A DNA stretch of 64,000 bases from Pseudomonadales bacterium (GCA_041395945.1 JAWKZN010000001.1:2356001-2420000), one strand, 5' to 3'. Positions 17,900 to 26,859 are shown, counted from the stretch's first letter. Numbers and translations are program-made. The notes: generated by a model from the sequence alone, not told the origin.

Positions 17900-18871
17900 A
17901 TGAATCGTTCAACGTCGACCGCGCTCGCCCGAATGCCGGATATCGCCAGGGAGCAGCACCTCGCACCACAGGGGGAACTGAGCTGGGTCGGCATGAGCCG
18001 TGTGCACCAGCCCATCCGCCTGCAGCATGCGGGTGGCGACGATCCGGTGCTGGCATCGGTCGGAGTCTATGTGGACCTTACCGACCCCCTCGCCAAGGGT
18101 ATTCATATGTCGCGGCTGTACCTGCAGCTGGACGAATACGCCCGCCATCACACGATCTCGCCGGCCAGCCTCAAACTGCTGCTGAATTCGATGCTCAGCA
18201 CACATCGTGACATCAGTGGCAGTGCCCGACTCGAGTTCGAGTTCGATCTCTGTCTGCGCCGCCCGGCACTGAAATCCGATAACTCCGGCTGGAACAACTA
18301 TCCGGTCACCATCGATGCCGTTCTGGAGGATGGCCAATACAGCTTCGAACTCGGCGTGGAAGTCACCTACTCCTCGACTTGCCCCTGCAGTGCAGCCTTG
18401 TCGCGCCAGCTCATTCAGGCCGCGTTCGATGATGCCTTCCAGAGCAGAGAGCCGAACGGCAATTCAGCCAGCGAGCCGGTGTCCTTCTCCGATGTCCGCA
18501 GATGGCTGGGCACTCAGCAGGCTATTGTTGCTACCCCCCACAGCCAGCGCAGTCTCGCTAATGTGAAGGTACGCCTGGGGGATGTGGATACTTTTCCCAT
18601 CGTCGACCTCATCGACACACTGGAAGACGCACTGGCCACCCCGGTGCAGACCGCTGTGAAACGCGAGGATGAGCAGGAATTCGCCCTGCGCAACGGACAG
18701 AATCTGATGTTCTGCGAAGACGCAGCACGGAAAGTGAAGAAAGTACTGGACGCATCTGACGCTGCCTTCACCGACTACAAGGTCCACATAGAGCATCAGG
18801 AGAGTCTGCATGCCCATGATGCGATCGCGGTCGTCATCAAAGGCGTGGACGGTGGCTATCAGCGTCGCTGA
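17900..18871 (+). CDS. folE2: GTP cyclohydrolase FolE2 (type IB)
   Basis: Converts GTP to 7,8-dihydroneopterin triphosphate, the first step of tetrahydrofolate (and queuosine) synthesis, in the cytosol. The 323 residues match FolE2: MPDIA near the N-terminus, VGMSRVHQPI, DPLAKGIHMSRLYLQL, SMLSTHRDISGSARLEFEF and the active-site STCPCSAALSRQL with Cys161 and Cys163. FolE2 works with metals other than zinc, so it can serve under zinc limitation or as the only enzyme where FolE1 is absent. It is preceded by a strong ribosome binding site within a hairpin leader and is monocistronic. Confidence 0.95.
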   Translation: MNRSTSTALARMPDIAREQHLAPQGELSWVGMSRVHQPIRLQHAGGDDPVLASVGVYVDLTDPLAKGIHMSRLYLQLDEYARHHTISPASLKLLLNSMLSTHRDISGSARLEFEFDLCLRRPALKSDNSGWNNYPVTIDAVLEDGQYSFELGVEVTYSSTCPCSAALSRQLIQAAFDDAFQSREPNGNSASEPVSFSDVRRWLGTQQAIVATPHSQRSLANVKVRLGDVDTFPIVDLIDTLEDALATPVQTAVKREDEQEFALRNGQNLMFCEDAARKVKKVLDASDAAFTDYKVHIEHQESLHAHDAIAVVIKGVDGGYQRR

Positions 18872-18915
18872 ATCGAGTATTCAGTCAGCGCGCACCGCTC
18901 GCTGCACACCAACCC

Positions 18916-19620
18916 CTATGTGTCGGCCTGCCGCGCGTTGACCCGATAGCCCTGACCTGATCGCGTTTCCACCATCGGGTAGTCGAAGGGCTGATCCACC
19001 GCCTGACGCAGGTTGTACAGATGGCTGCGCAGGGTATCGCTGTCGGGTCGATCATCCCCCCAGATCTCCCGTTCGATCGTCTCCCGGCTCACAAACCTGG
19101 GCGATTCCCGCATCAGGATCCTGAGAATGCCAAACAGCGTCTTGGACAGCTGCACACTGGCCCCGGCCCGGGTTACCTCCAGGGTTTCCACGTTCATTTC
19201 CAGTTCGCCCACGCTGTAGACCGCTGCCAGTCCCCGGTGGCGTCGGACCAGGGCTTCTATCCGGGCTTCCAGCTCGGGGAGTGCGAAAGGTTTGACCAGA
19301 TAATCGTCTGCGCCCACATCGAAGCCTTCAAGCTTGTCGTCGAGTTCGTCCCGCGCGGTCAGCATGATGATCGGTGTCGTGAGCCGGGCTTCCGTACGCA
19401 GCCTGCGGCACACTTCCAGACCGTTGATTCCTGGCAGCATGATGTCGAGGATGATGGCGTCAAAGCTCTGGGTCACCGCAAGATGCATGGCGTTGACACC
19501 ATCGGCTGCGTAGTCGAGCGTGTAACCGCTGGACTCGAGGTAGGCGCCCACCGTCTCGGCCAGTTCCATATGATCTTCCACCAGCAGCAGGCTGATTCCT
19601 TTCGTTTCTCTTGCTGACAC
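18916..19620 (-). CDS. OmpR/PhoB family response regulator
   Basis: Two-component transcription factor of 234 residues. Receiver domain: acidic pair E15/D16, phospho-acceptor D59 (LDIMLPG), T88 and K110 (LVKPF). The C-terminal winged helix (about 135-230) ends ETRSGQGYRV, typical of OmpR type. The GTG start at 19620 has AGGGGA upstream. It lies 59 bases downstream of its histidine kinase and last in a minus-strand run that begins with DUF1295, so it is probably co-transcribed with those membrane-lipid genes. Confidence 0.94.
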   Translation of the reverse strand: MSARETKGISLLLVEDHMELAETVGAYLESSGYTLDYAADGVNAMHLAVTQSFDAIILDIMLPGINGLEVCRRLRTEARLTTPIIMLTARDELDDKLEGFDVGADDYLVKPFALPELEARIEALVRRHRGLAAVYSVGELEMNVETLEVTRAGASVQLSKTLFGILRILMRESPRFVSRETIEREIWGDDRPDSDTLRSHLYNLRQAVDQPFDYPMVETRSGQGYRVNARQADT

Positions 19621-19679
19621 TTTTTTCCCCTGTCCGCTCCGCCTTCCGACGCTGTCTACCGCGGTATCTGGTTCAACTT

Positions 19680-20984
19680 TCAGGATGTCCGGGCATCCGG
19701 CACAAATCGCACTCTGATCGTGGTGCCCTTGCCCAGCTCGCTCTCTGCGGTGATGGTCCAGCCGAACTGGAGCGCGAGACGCTTTACTATGGCCAGTCCC
19801 AGACCGTGGCCCCTGCCGACCTCCCGACCCGAATCTGCACGATAGAAAGCATCGAACGCATGTTCCAGCTCTTCGGCCGCCATGCCAACACCTGTGTCCG
19901 ATACGACCACTTCCCCTCCGGCGATGGAGACATCCACGCGCCCATTGCGGGTGTAGTTGATGGCATTACGCAACAGATTGCCAATCAGCATCTGCACGAT
20001 CCTGGCCGGCACCGGGACGGTCAGCCGGGCAGTCTCACTGAGACTGACGGTGTTGCCATGGCGATGTGCCAGAGGCGTCAGCTGCTCGACTTCCGCAGCG
20101 ACCACTTCATTCACCACCGTATCGACATCGGGCACGCTCAGCTGCCCTTCCCTGGCAAGCAGCATAAGAGTTTCCAGCAGTGACTCCATGTCTTCGACCG
20201 TACGCCGCATCCGCCGCAGTGCATCGAGATCTGACTTCGGTCGCTCGGTGTTCCGCTCCATGAGGTCGAGCGAACCTTTAAGAACAGCCACCGGTGTGCG
20301 CAGCTCATGCCCGGCATCCCGGGTGAAGACCCGCTCCCGCTCGATGAAACGGTCCAGCCTGGAAGTAAAGTGGTCCACCGCGTCGATCATCGTCTGCACT
20401 TCGGTATCTCTGCTGTCGCGGAGATGATCCAGATCCAGATCCAGGCTCTGGTCCTTTTCGAAGTCGAAGCGTTCGAGATAGTTGGCCAGCCGGACTATGG
20501 GCGAGATGGCCCGCTGCGCCATGCGATACGCGACGAACAGCATGCTGTATATCAGCAGCAGTACGATCGTTAAGGGTATGAAGCCGAAGTACAGCGCCAG
20601 ATCCGATACCTGCTTCTGTTCGAAGACCAGGTACAGCCGCCTCCCATCCCGTTCTGAGACGTGGAGAATGGGCTGGCGATCGCCGAGATCGATACGACCA
20701 AATCCTACCGGCTCATCGAGCAGTTCCGGGGGCACAGCACCCCCGCCGCCAGGTCCGCTCAGGTAGCCGCGCATGTTCGCCGTATCGGGCAGTGGTTGCC
20801 TGGAGTCTTCCGAGTATCGGTTCCAGAAGTGTTCCGCCTCGGCTTCCAGCGCCGCCCGGGTCAGCAGATCTTCTACGATCACCCCCTGGGTGACGTAGAT
20901 GCCCAGCACTGTCGCGAGGCTGATGATCATCACCTGCAGGGCGAATACCCGTACCAGCTTCGCCCGCAATCCCACGGTCTTCAA
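19680..20984 (-). CDS. Sensor histidine kinase
   Basis: Membrane sensor kinase of 434 residues. Two membrane helices (about 14-34 and 131-153) enclose a periplasmic domain of roughly 95 residues with a Gly/Pro-rich stretch. HAMP-like region, then the H box RDAGHELRTP with His226, N box NLLRNAINYT, DTGVGM and GHGLGLAIV. It would phosphorylate the response regulator immediately downstream. The start is TTG at 20984, with GGAG nine bases upstream and only 15 bases after the DUF2878 stop, supporting one operon. The signal sensed is unknown. Confidence 0.93.
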   Translation of the reverse strand: MKTVGLRAKLVRVFALQVMIISLATVLGIYVTQGVIVEDLLTRAALEAEAEHFWNRYSEDSRQPLPDTANMRGYLSGPGGGGAVPPELLDEPVGFGRIDLGDRQPILHVSERDGRRLYLVFEQKQVSDLALYFGFIPLTIVLLLIYSMLFVAYRMAQRAISPIVRLANYLERFDFEKDQSLDLDLDHLRDSRDTEVQTMIDAVDHFTSRLDRFIERERVFTRDAGHELRTPVAVLKGSLDLMERNTERPKSDLDALRRMRRTVEDMESLLETLMLLAREGQLSVPDVDTVVNEVVAAEVEQLTPLAHRHGNTVSLSETARLTVPVPARIVQMLIGNLLRNAINYTRNGRVDVSIAGGEVVVSDTGVGMAAEELEHAFDAFYRADSGREVGRGHGLGLAIVKRLALQFGWTITAESELGKGTTIRVRFVPDARTS

Positions 20985-20999
20985 CAGGAAGAACTCCGC

Positions 21000-21572
21000 T
21001 TAATCAGTGATGCGTGCCGGATCTCTGGCGTAAGTGCCCGCATAGGTATAAACCCCGTAAAAAAGGACCACCCAGCTGATCGAGATCACCCCGAGGGCGG
21101 CAACTTCGGGAACCACGACCGCACCCAGCTTTTCGCCTCCGAGATAGGACAACGGCGCGCACAGGCCTGTAATCAGGGCCCCGAGCACAGGCTGGTCACG
21201 GAAAAACGCGAGACTGTGATTGATGGAGAAGCCAACTGCAACCCAGAGCAGTCCGATCCACAGCGGCGCAAACCGGCTGTCGAAATCGAGCACGCCAAAG
21301 GCGACCCAGACACTGTCCAGCGACCAGCCCACAACGATCAGAAATACAGCAAGGGCACCGTCTGCGCGCCAGGTACCCTGAGTGATCGAGAAACACAGGA
21401 GCGCCGCAACACCCACCAGTCCGATGAGCGAACCACCCAGCACACAGGCAAACCAGGTCAGGTTGAACAACACCAGATTTACGATATTCGAGGCTTTCAA
21501 TTGGCCACCCGCAGTCTTATCAAACGGGCAGCGTAGATCATCCGCTGTGAGCCCACCGTGAAAGTGCGGCAC
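21000..21572 (-). CDS. DUF2878 family membrane protein
   Basis: Multi-helix inner-membrane protein. From NIVNLVLFNLTWFACVLGG the sequence follows the DUF2878 pattern, with about five to six helices (LWIGLLWVAVGFSINHSLAF, then LGVISISWVVLFYGVYTY). In several proteobacteria, as I recall it, this family occurs with DUF1295 proteins and lipid-modifying enzymes. The start is uncertain: GTG 21572 has AGGA at good spacing, whereas TTG 21500 would begin directly at the first helix as in relatives. It is tightly placed between the acyltransferase and the histidine kinase. Confidence 0.78.
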   Translation of the reverse strand: MPHFHGGLTADDLRCPFDKTAGGQLKASNIVNLVLFNLTWFACVLGGSLIGLVGVAALLCFSITQGTWRADGALAVFLIVVGWSLDSVWVAFGVLDFDSRFAPLWIGLLWVAVGFSINHSLAFFRDQPVLGALITGLCAPLSYLGGEKLGAVVVPEVAALGVISISWVVLFYGVYTYAGTYARDPARITD

Positions 21573-21578
21573 AGGCTG

Positions 21579-22421
21579 TCATCCTGCCTGCGGTTTCGGC
21601 AGCGCCGCAGCAATCATTTCATCCTTCAGCTGCCAGCGATCGTTCAGCCAGCGCCGGGGCCCCGCCCGGCAGACCTCATCGATGGGGAAAGTTTCAATCC
21701 GCAATTGCGGCACCGGTACGCTGCCACCCAGGAATCTGAAAAAATCAAAGGGTTCCGGATGAACGATTGTGACGTCGACCACACACCCCGCCTGGGGCTC
21801 CAGCGCACGACAGAGCGCTTCGAATCCGCCTGGCCGGGGAGGCAGCAGGTGCCGGTAGGGGCTCTGCAGCATCGCCCGCTTGTCCCTGGTGAACCTCGTG
21901 CCTTCCGCAAACGACAGAATCGCGCTGGTTGACTCCTTCACCCGGTCGCAGGCATCTTGGACCCGCCGCATATCATCCAGGCGGCGCTGTGCATCGTCCT
22001 GAGAATCTGATGCCCGGCGGGTGAGCAGGGGAAATTCATAGGCCCAGAGTATCAGTCCGAGAATGGGAATCCAGGCTAGTTCCTTCTTGGCGAGAAAATT
22101 CACTATGGATCCGGAGCGTCTCATCAGACTCTGAATGAGCAGCACGTCAACCCAGCTGCGATGATTGGCAACCACGATACTCGCTGCTTCCGGAACCAGC
22201 TGCGGCTTCGGCAGATCCAGTCGATGACCGAGAACTGATTCGAACCACCAGTCGTCCGCCCGCACAGCGGTCAGATAGATCCAGCGCAATGCAGATCGAA
22301 AGTGGCCTTTTCCGGCCGGCCAAAGAATCCTGCTCAGTGACAGAACCACCAGAGGTACGCACCAGAAAGTCAGATTTAGGGTGATGAAGCCAAGGGACAG
22401 GAGGCTGCGCAGGGTGGCCAT
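21579..22421 (-). CDS. 1-acyl-glycerol-3-phosphate acyltransferase family (LPLAT) protein
   Basis: Membrane acyltransferase of 280 residues that would move an acyl chain onto a lysophospholipid or similar acceptor. The family blocks are NHRSWVD (residues 86-92, the HX4D catalytic pair) and FAEGTRF with EGTR at 173-176. The N-terminus has one or two hydrophobic helices (ITLNLTFWCVPLVVLSLSRI). This pattern resembles the YihG-type acyltransferases. It sits nine bases downstream of DUF1295 and upstream of DUF2878 and the two-component genes, which suggests envelope lipid remodelling. Confidence 0.9.
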   Translation of the reverse strand: MATLRSLLSLGFITLNLTFWCVPLVVLSLSRILWPAGKGHFRSALRWIYLTAVRADDWWFESVLGHRLDLPKPQLVPEAASIVVANHRSWVDVLLIQSLMRRSGSIVNFLAKKELAWIPILGLILWAYEFPLLTRRASDSQDDAQRRLDDMRRVQDACDRVKESTSAILSFAEGTRFTRDKRAMLQSPYRHLLPPRPGGFEALCRALEPQAGCVVDVTIVHPEPFDFFRFLGGSVPVPQLRIETFPIDEVCRAGPRRWLNDRWQLKDEMIAAALPKPQAG

Positions 22422-22430
22422 CTGACGACC

Positions 22431-23282
22431 CTAAAGGGGCGGACGCGGGACCAGCACCGGGGTCCGGGCCTTGTACGCCTCATAGCCTGCGTCTTCGCCC
22501 CAGGCTTTATCTGCCCGCCGTTCCAGCATGTTGATTCCGCTGATCCGCGTCAGCAGCACGTAGACGAAGAGCGGGCTTGCCAGAGTGAGCAGCTGCCATC
22601 CCTGCAGCACCGGAAATGCGATACAGGCAATGCCGATCCACAGGGCAATCTCACCGAAGTAGTTCGGGTGTCTGGACCAGGCCCACAATCCGGAACTGAT
22701 GAACTGCCCCTGATTTGCCGGATCCTTGCGGAACTGCCGCTTCTGTTCGTCTGCCGCGGCTTCGATTCCGAATCCGGCCAGCCACACCAGCGTGCCGACA
22801 ACCGCCCAGCCACCAAGCGGTTCGACAGTTTCCGACGTCATCGCCGCCAGCGCACAGGACACGGTGAACAGCACCCACAGCCCCTGCAGCGTCCAGGTCA
22901 TGAAAAACATCCCCAGAGCGTTCTTGATCCTGTTAAAACGTCTGTCGAATCCGTCTCGATGGACACGCAACGCCAGGAAAGTCCCCAGCCTGATCGCCCA
23001 GATCGCTATCAGGAAACCGAGCAGAACCGCCCGGCCGGAACCGTTCCCAAGCGCATAGGCCACGCCTGCAACAGTCAGGTAAGTCAGACTGCCCGTGAGA
23101 TCGTAAAACCGTTCGGTTTTCAGAATGGCCGCAGGAATGAAAGCAAGCCACTGGATCGCGAAAGCCAGAACCGCACAGATTGCGAACACCGGCAGTGCTC
23201 CGTAGACCGCACCGCCCTGACTGCCAGCAACGGTCAGGCCTGCACCGACGAGCAGGATAATGAGTATCTGCACAGCAATCAT
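22431..23282 (-). CDS. DUF1295 family membrane protein (steroid 5-alpha-reductase-like)
   Basis: Integral membrane protein of 283 residues with about seven helices. The C-terminal block LWAWSRHPNYFGEIALWIG is the diagnostic isoprenylcysteine methyltransferase/steroid 5-alpha-reductase-like motif of DUF1295. Family members are thought to reduce or methylate lipids, but the reaction is unproven. It is first in the five-gene minus-strand run ending with the response regulator. Confidence 0.88.
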   Translation of the reverse strand: MIAVQILIILLVGAGLTVAGSQGGAVYGALPVFAICAVLAFAIQWLAFIPAAILKTERFYDLTGSLTYLTVAGVAYALGNGSGRAVLLGFLIAIWAIRLGTFLALRVHRDGFDRRFNRIKNALGMFFMTWTLQGLWVLFTVSCALAAMTSETVEPLGGWAVVGTLVWLAGFGIEAAADEQKRQFRKDPANQGQFISSGLWAWSRHPNYFGEIALWIGIACIAFPVLQGWQLLTLASPLFVYVLLTRISGINMLERRADKAWGEDAGYEAYKARTPVLVPRPPL

Positions 23283-23396
23283 GGCAACCCCGGATATCCG
23301 CTTGTAGAAGATATGGCCCTAAAGCCAGCACCGCAATCGAACCACAACGGGGTTGAAATTCTTGTGAAATGCCGGGATATCAACCCGTCGCGCTGG

Positions 23397-23422
23397 TTCG
23401 CGGGCAACTCGGAGCCCGCGAA
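23397..23422 (-). terminator. Possible stem-loop terminator downstream of the 23445-24083 gene
   Basis: A perfect 9-base stem (TTCGCGGGC and GCCCGCGAA) with an 8-base loop lies 22 bases beyond the stop codon of the unknown minus-strand gene. No T-run follows on either strand, so an intrinsic terminator is only possible. Confidence 0.4.
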
Positions 23423-23444
23423 GCAACCTCAGTTGGCGCTGCTG

Positions 23445-24083
23445 TTACCTTACCGGGTCTCTACCGGCACTGGTCGACATCATCAGAAATCCGGTAAACG
23501 CCGCGTTGTTCGGAGACAGCGAGGGATCGACCAGGGCTTTCATCTTCGCTATTTCATCCCGGTAAGCCGCATAGAAATCCCAGGTCGGCCGGGGGTGATA
23601 GACCAGCCCTTCCAGCTCGAACTGCCGAATCACATTCTTGGTTGTCGTGGGTTTTACAAAGACTTCCTTCTGCGGCCGCAGATACAGCAGGCAGATGGTC
23701 ATGAGGCTCCATTTCGCCAGCTTCGCTTCGCCGAGCACATCCACAACCTCCTGAAACCCCTGTGCCTGCCTGCCGTGCAGGAGCTTCTGAAAACCGTCCC
23801 GCAGATACGCACGATCCGCTCTGTTGAGGCCATTCACGTAATCGCGAAATTTAGGCTTCTCGAACAGAGACACCATGGAGGATCGGGTCACAACCTTGAC
23901 GATGTCATCCAGTACTGCCTGCTGGTTAATAAAATTCTTCTTCGCCAGGGCCACGGACGCAAACTCCGCCAGCTTGCCGACATTGTGTTTCTTCCCGATT
24001 TTCTGCATTTCCTCGCTGTCGAACCCGCCCGGGTAGCGGTGCAGAAACAGCGCCTCTGCCTCTCTCAACTTTCTGATATTCAT
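23445..24083 (-). CDS. Conserved-looking protein of unknown function
   Basis: Protein of 212 residues that I do not recognise. It is basic and helical in the first half (MNIRKLREAEALFLHRYP, SSMVSLFEKPKFRDYVN), contains no signal peptide or membrane helix, and ends ALVDPSLSPNNAAFTGFLMM. A conserved aromatic segment GLVYHPRPTWDFYAAYRD lies near residue 165. ATG 24083 has AAGAAAG upstream and is preferred over earlier in-frame codons that lie antisense to the neighbouring dioxygenase. Codon use is like its neighbours. It is divergent from the dioxygenase gene. Confidence 0.72.
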   Translation of the reverse strand: MNIRKLREAEALFLHRYPGGFDSEEMQKIGKKHNVGKLAEFASVALAKKNFINQQAVLDDIVKVVTRSSMVSLFEKPKFRDYVNGLNRADRAYLRDGFQKLLHGRQAQGFQEVVDVLGEAKLAKWSLMTICLLYLRPQKEVFVKPTTTKNVIRQFELEGLVYHPRPTWDFYAAYRDEIAKMKALVDPSLSPNNAAFTGFLMMSTSAGRDPVR

Positions 24084-24204
24084 AAGCTTTCTTGCAACTA
24101 ACCGAATTTTCCCAATGACACTCTGGCGCACTTCCGGCCTTTGACCTGCCCCACCGCTACCTGCTGTAATCCGGTGACCCTTCCGGCGCACGGCCACAGC
24201 AGAC

Positions 24205-25170
24205 ATGAGCAGCATACGCGTTGATCCCATTCCGGAAAAAGTCTTCGGTGCCGTCGTCACCCATGTTCGGCTGGCCGAACTCAGCGACGCCGAGTTCGTG
24301 GCCATCAAACAGGCTTTTCTGCAGTACGGCTTTCTGATTTTCCCGGAGCAGTTCCTTTCAGATGAGGAGAATGTTGAGTTCGGCAGGCGTTTCGGCGAAC
24401 TCGAATTCGGCGCCTACCAGATGGCGAATCAGGTCAGGGACGCCCAGGGTAGTTACGGAGAGATACTGTCGCTGCAATCCCAGCGGATGCAGACGAATCT
24501 GGGCAACGAAGCCTGGCACACCGATTCAACCTACTGGCCGATCAGCAGCAAATGCGCGATGCTCTCCGCCGTGGTCGTTCCCGGGAAGGGGGGCGAAACC
24601 GATCTCGCTGACATGAGAGCGGGTTATGCGGCTCTGGACCAGATCACCCGGAAGCGGATCGAACATCTCAGCGCCTATCACTCCACCCAGTACTCCCAGG
24701 CCAGGGACATCGGCAATTTTCCGGAACAGAGAGAGGGCACCATCTATCACGGCGAAGCATACCTGCGTCCACTGGTGAAGATTCACCCGGAAACCGGCAT
24801 CAGGAGTCTCTTCATCGGCCGACACGCCTTCGGTATTCCGGGTTTCACCCGCAGCGAGAGCGCGCAGCTGCTCAAATCCCTCGTCGATTTCGTGGTGTCG
24901 GAACCCTCGCGCGTGTACCGCCATCGCTGGCAACCCGGCGACACCATGATCTGGGACAACCGCGCGCTGCTGCATCGGGCCAGACCCTACGACTACTCCC
25001 AGCCGCGCGTGCTCATCGGCACCCGTATCGCTGGAGATCCGGCATCTGAACTCGCCTGTTACCCGGAAGATCCTGAAGCCGAGGCAGGACGGCGGGCGCT
25101 CGCCGCGGAACTGGCAGCATTGCGGAAGGAAACACAGAACAGCCGACCCGACGCAGCCACGGCTGGATAG
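24205..25170 (+). CDS. TauD/TfdA family Fe(II)/2-oxoglutarate dioxygenase
   Basis: Oxygenase of 321 residues using non-heme iron, oxygen and 2-oxoglutarate; relatives hydroxylate taurine, 2,4-D or alkylsulfates. The iron ligands are H105 and D107 (EAWHTDSTY) and a distal His257 (RALLHRARPYD). Arg268 (QPRVLIGTR) probably binds 2-oxoglutarate, and GGETDLADMRAGYAAL is a typical TfdA stretch. The last 25 residues are an unmatched Ala-rich tail. Two sulfatases elsewhere in the window make an organosulfur substrate possible, but nothing here proves it. Confidence 0.92.
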   Translation: MSSIRVDPIPEKVFGAVVTHVRLAELSDAEFVAIKQAFLQYGFLIFPEQFLSDEENVEFGRRFGELEFGAYQMANQVRDAQGSYGEILSLQSQRMQTNLGNEAWHTDSTYWPISSKCAMLSAVVVPGKGGETDLADMRAGYAALDQITRKRIEHLSAYHSTQYSQARDIGNFPEQREGTIYHGEAYLRPLVKIHPETGIRSLFIGRHAFGIPGFTRSESAQLLKSLVDFVVSEPSRVYRHRWQPGDTMIWDNRALLHRARPYDYSQPRVLIGTRIAGDPASELACYPEDPEAEAGRRALAAELAALRKETQNSRPDAATAG

Positions 25171-25233
25171 TTCAATTGGGTCTGCAGCAGGGCAGCTCAC
25201 CGCGGCCTGTCGACGCCGCACGCCCCAGGTCGC

Positions 25234-26028
25234 ATGACGCAAGGCACAAATTCATCCGATAAAAAATGGTACTCAATGATCACCGACTACGCTGACCGAC
25301 ATCACCCTTTCGAAGGCTGCTTCAACTTCCGGGACATCGGCGGATACCCCACTTCATTCGGTAGAACCGTGGCCTGGGGCAGGTACTACCGCACAGGCCG
25401 CCAGGACCGGATGACGGCCGCAGACCTGGCAAAACTGAAGGCAATGAGGATTGCCACCCAGATCGATCTGCGCAGGCCGGACGAGGTCCGCGACCAGAGT
25501 CGAGGTCCTCTGGAAAGCATGGGTGCCGCCTATCACAACCTTCCGGTGATTCCGGAAGGCGGCTCGGATCAGCTCAGCCGCCTGGTAGGGGACAGTGGAA
25601 TTTCCGGGAAGCGCTATCTGGGCTATCTGGAGTTTGGTCCGGAACCCTGGATCCGCATGTTCGAAATTTTTGCCGAAGCCCGCAACCAGCCCGTACTGCT
25701 GCACTGCACTGCGGGGAAAGACCGCACTGGAGTGTCCACGGCATTCCTGCTCGCTGTGCTGGGTGTCGAACGTGCACTGATCGAGGCGGACTATGCGCTG
25801 ACCAATCGGGACATCCATCGCCAGGCGGATTTCATCGAAGCCACCAGCGGCTATCCCGAAGGTGTGGACCGCCAGCTCATGCTGCATCACTCAGGTGTGC
25901 CGGACGAGGCGATGAGCGACTTCCTCGACGGGCTGGAGGAAAGATGGGGTGGCCCACTCGGCTACCTGCGGGAAATCGGGATCACGGAAGCGGCCATGGA
26001 GGCTGTCCGACGTGCATTCCTCAAATAG
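25234..26028 (+). CDS. Tyrosine-protein phosphatase family protein
   Basis: Phosphatase of the Y_phosphatase3 group, 264 residues. The N-terminal NFRDIGGYPT and the P-loop LLHCTAGKDRTG (Cys158) are diagnostic; the YALTNRD region and ATSGYPEG follow. Such enzymes remove phosphate from phosphotyrosine, phosphoinositide-like or other small substrates. The start at 25234 has little ribosome binding signal; an internal ATG at 25276 would give a protein beginning close to NFRDIGG. It lies 63 bases after the dioxygenase stop, perhaps in the same unit. Confidence 0.88.
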   Translation: MTQGTNSSDKKWYSMITDYADRHHPFEGCFNFRDIGGYPTSFGRTVAWGRYYRTGRQDRMTAADLAKLKAMRIATQIDLRRPDEVRDQSRGPLESMGAAYHNLPVIPEGGSDQLSRLVGDSGISGKRYLGYLEFGPEPWIRMFEIFAEARNQPVLLHCTAGKDRTGVSTAFLLAVLGVERALIEADYALTNRDIHRQADFIEATSGYPEGVDRQLMLHHSGVPDEAMSDFLDGLEERWGGPLGYLREIGITEAAMEAVRRAFLK

Positions 26029-26052
26029 AAAATTTATTCAGGGAGAGATCGC

Positions 26053-26799
26053 GTGATAACAACTGTTTCATCAGCCGCAGGTCGTGCACTGTTTGTGCTG
26101 GCCCTTTCCATCACCACCAGCAGCGGTCACGCAGCTGCCTCCTGGCTGGACAAACTGAAGAACGCACTCTCAGAAAAACAGCCCGCCGTCGAGACGTTGA
26201 CTACCGGAGATATCGCCAACGGTCTGAAGGAGGCGCTGAAGGTGGGAACCGGGAACGTTGTTTCCCAGCTGGGCCAGTCGGGTGGATTCAATCTCGACCC
26301 CGAGATTCACATCCCGCTGCCGGCTCAGCTCGATCAGATCAGAAACCTGCTGGCCACGGTCGGCATGGATGGCAGCCTGACAGATCTGGAAGCGCGGTTG
26401 AATCGCGCGGCCGAGATCGCAACCCCAAAAGCCAAAGCTCTGTTCCTGAATGCGATCAACGACCTGACCCTGGACGATGTGAAATCCATCTACGATGGCG
26501 CGCCCGATGCCGCAACTCAGTACTTCCGAGAGAAGATGTCGCAACCGCTCGCTGCAGAGATGAAGCCGGTGGTGGATGAATCACTCGCCGACGCAGGAGC
26601 AGTGCAGGTCTTCGATACGATCATGGCGCGCTACAGAGACATTCCCTTTGCACCAGCGATTGACGCCAATCTGAGCGACTATGTGATCGACAGGGGGACA
26701 GACGGCATATTCCACTATCTGGCCCGGGAGGAGGCGGCGATTCGCGCCGATCCCGCAAAGCGCACGACCGAGCTGCTGCAGCAGGTGTTCGGCCGGTAA
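26053..26799 (+). CDS. DUF4197 family exported protein
   Basis: Exported protein of 248 residues. A signal peptide (LFVLALSITTSSGHA) is followed by the DUF4197 pattern: LTTGDIANGLKEALKVG, IPLPAQLDQIRNLL, DLEARLNRAAEIATPKAKAL and a final YVIDRGTDGIFHYLAREEAA. Function is unknown in the family; it is expected in the periplasm. GTG at 26053 follows GGGAGAG. It is 24 bases downstream of the phosphatase. Its 3' end is followed by a strong inverted repeat. Confidence 0.85.
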   Translation: MITTVSSAAGRALFVLALSITTSSGHAAASWLDKLKNALSEKQPAVETLTTGDIANGLKEALKVGTGNVVSQLGQSGGFNLDPEIHIPLPAQLDQIRNLLATVGMDGSLTDLEARLNRAAEIATPKAKALFLNAINDLTLDDVKSIYDGAPDAATQYFREKMSQPLAAEMKPVVDESLADAGAVQVFDTIMARYRDIPFAPAIDANLSDYVIDRGTDGIFHYLAREEAAIRADPAKRTTELLQQVFGR

Positions 26800-26813
26800 T
26801 CGGAATCCCGCTG

Positions 26814-26840
26814 GCAGGACCGGGGAGACCCCGGTCCTGC
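26814..26840. terminator. Strong inverted repeat between convergent genes
   Basis: A perfect 12-base stem (GCAGGACCGGGG and CCCCGGTCCTGC) with a 3-base loop lies 14 bases after the DUF4197 stop and 19 bases before the stop of the convergent MDR gene. The position and stability suggest a two-way transcription stop. There is no T-run on either side, so it is not a textbook intrinsic terminator. Confidence 0.6.
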
Positions 26841-26859
26841 GAACGGACAACAGGGTTAC

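Noticed and set aside
17798..17900. Zur-box search upstream of folE2
   Set aside because: No AT-rich dyad of the known Zur type was visible; only TGACGTCA and the hairpin were seen.
22668..24101. 477-codon plus-strand frame
   Set aside because: Antisense to DUF1295 and to the unknown minus-strand gene; product is rich in Gln/His/Arg with no motif, typical of GC-rich shadow frames.
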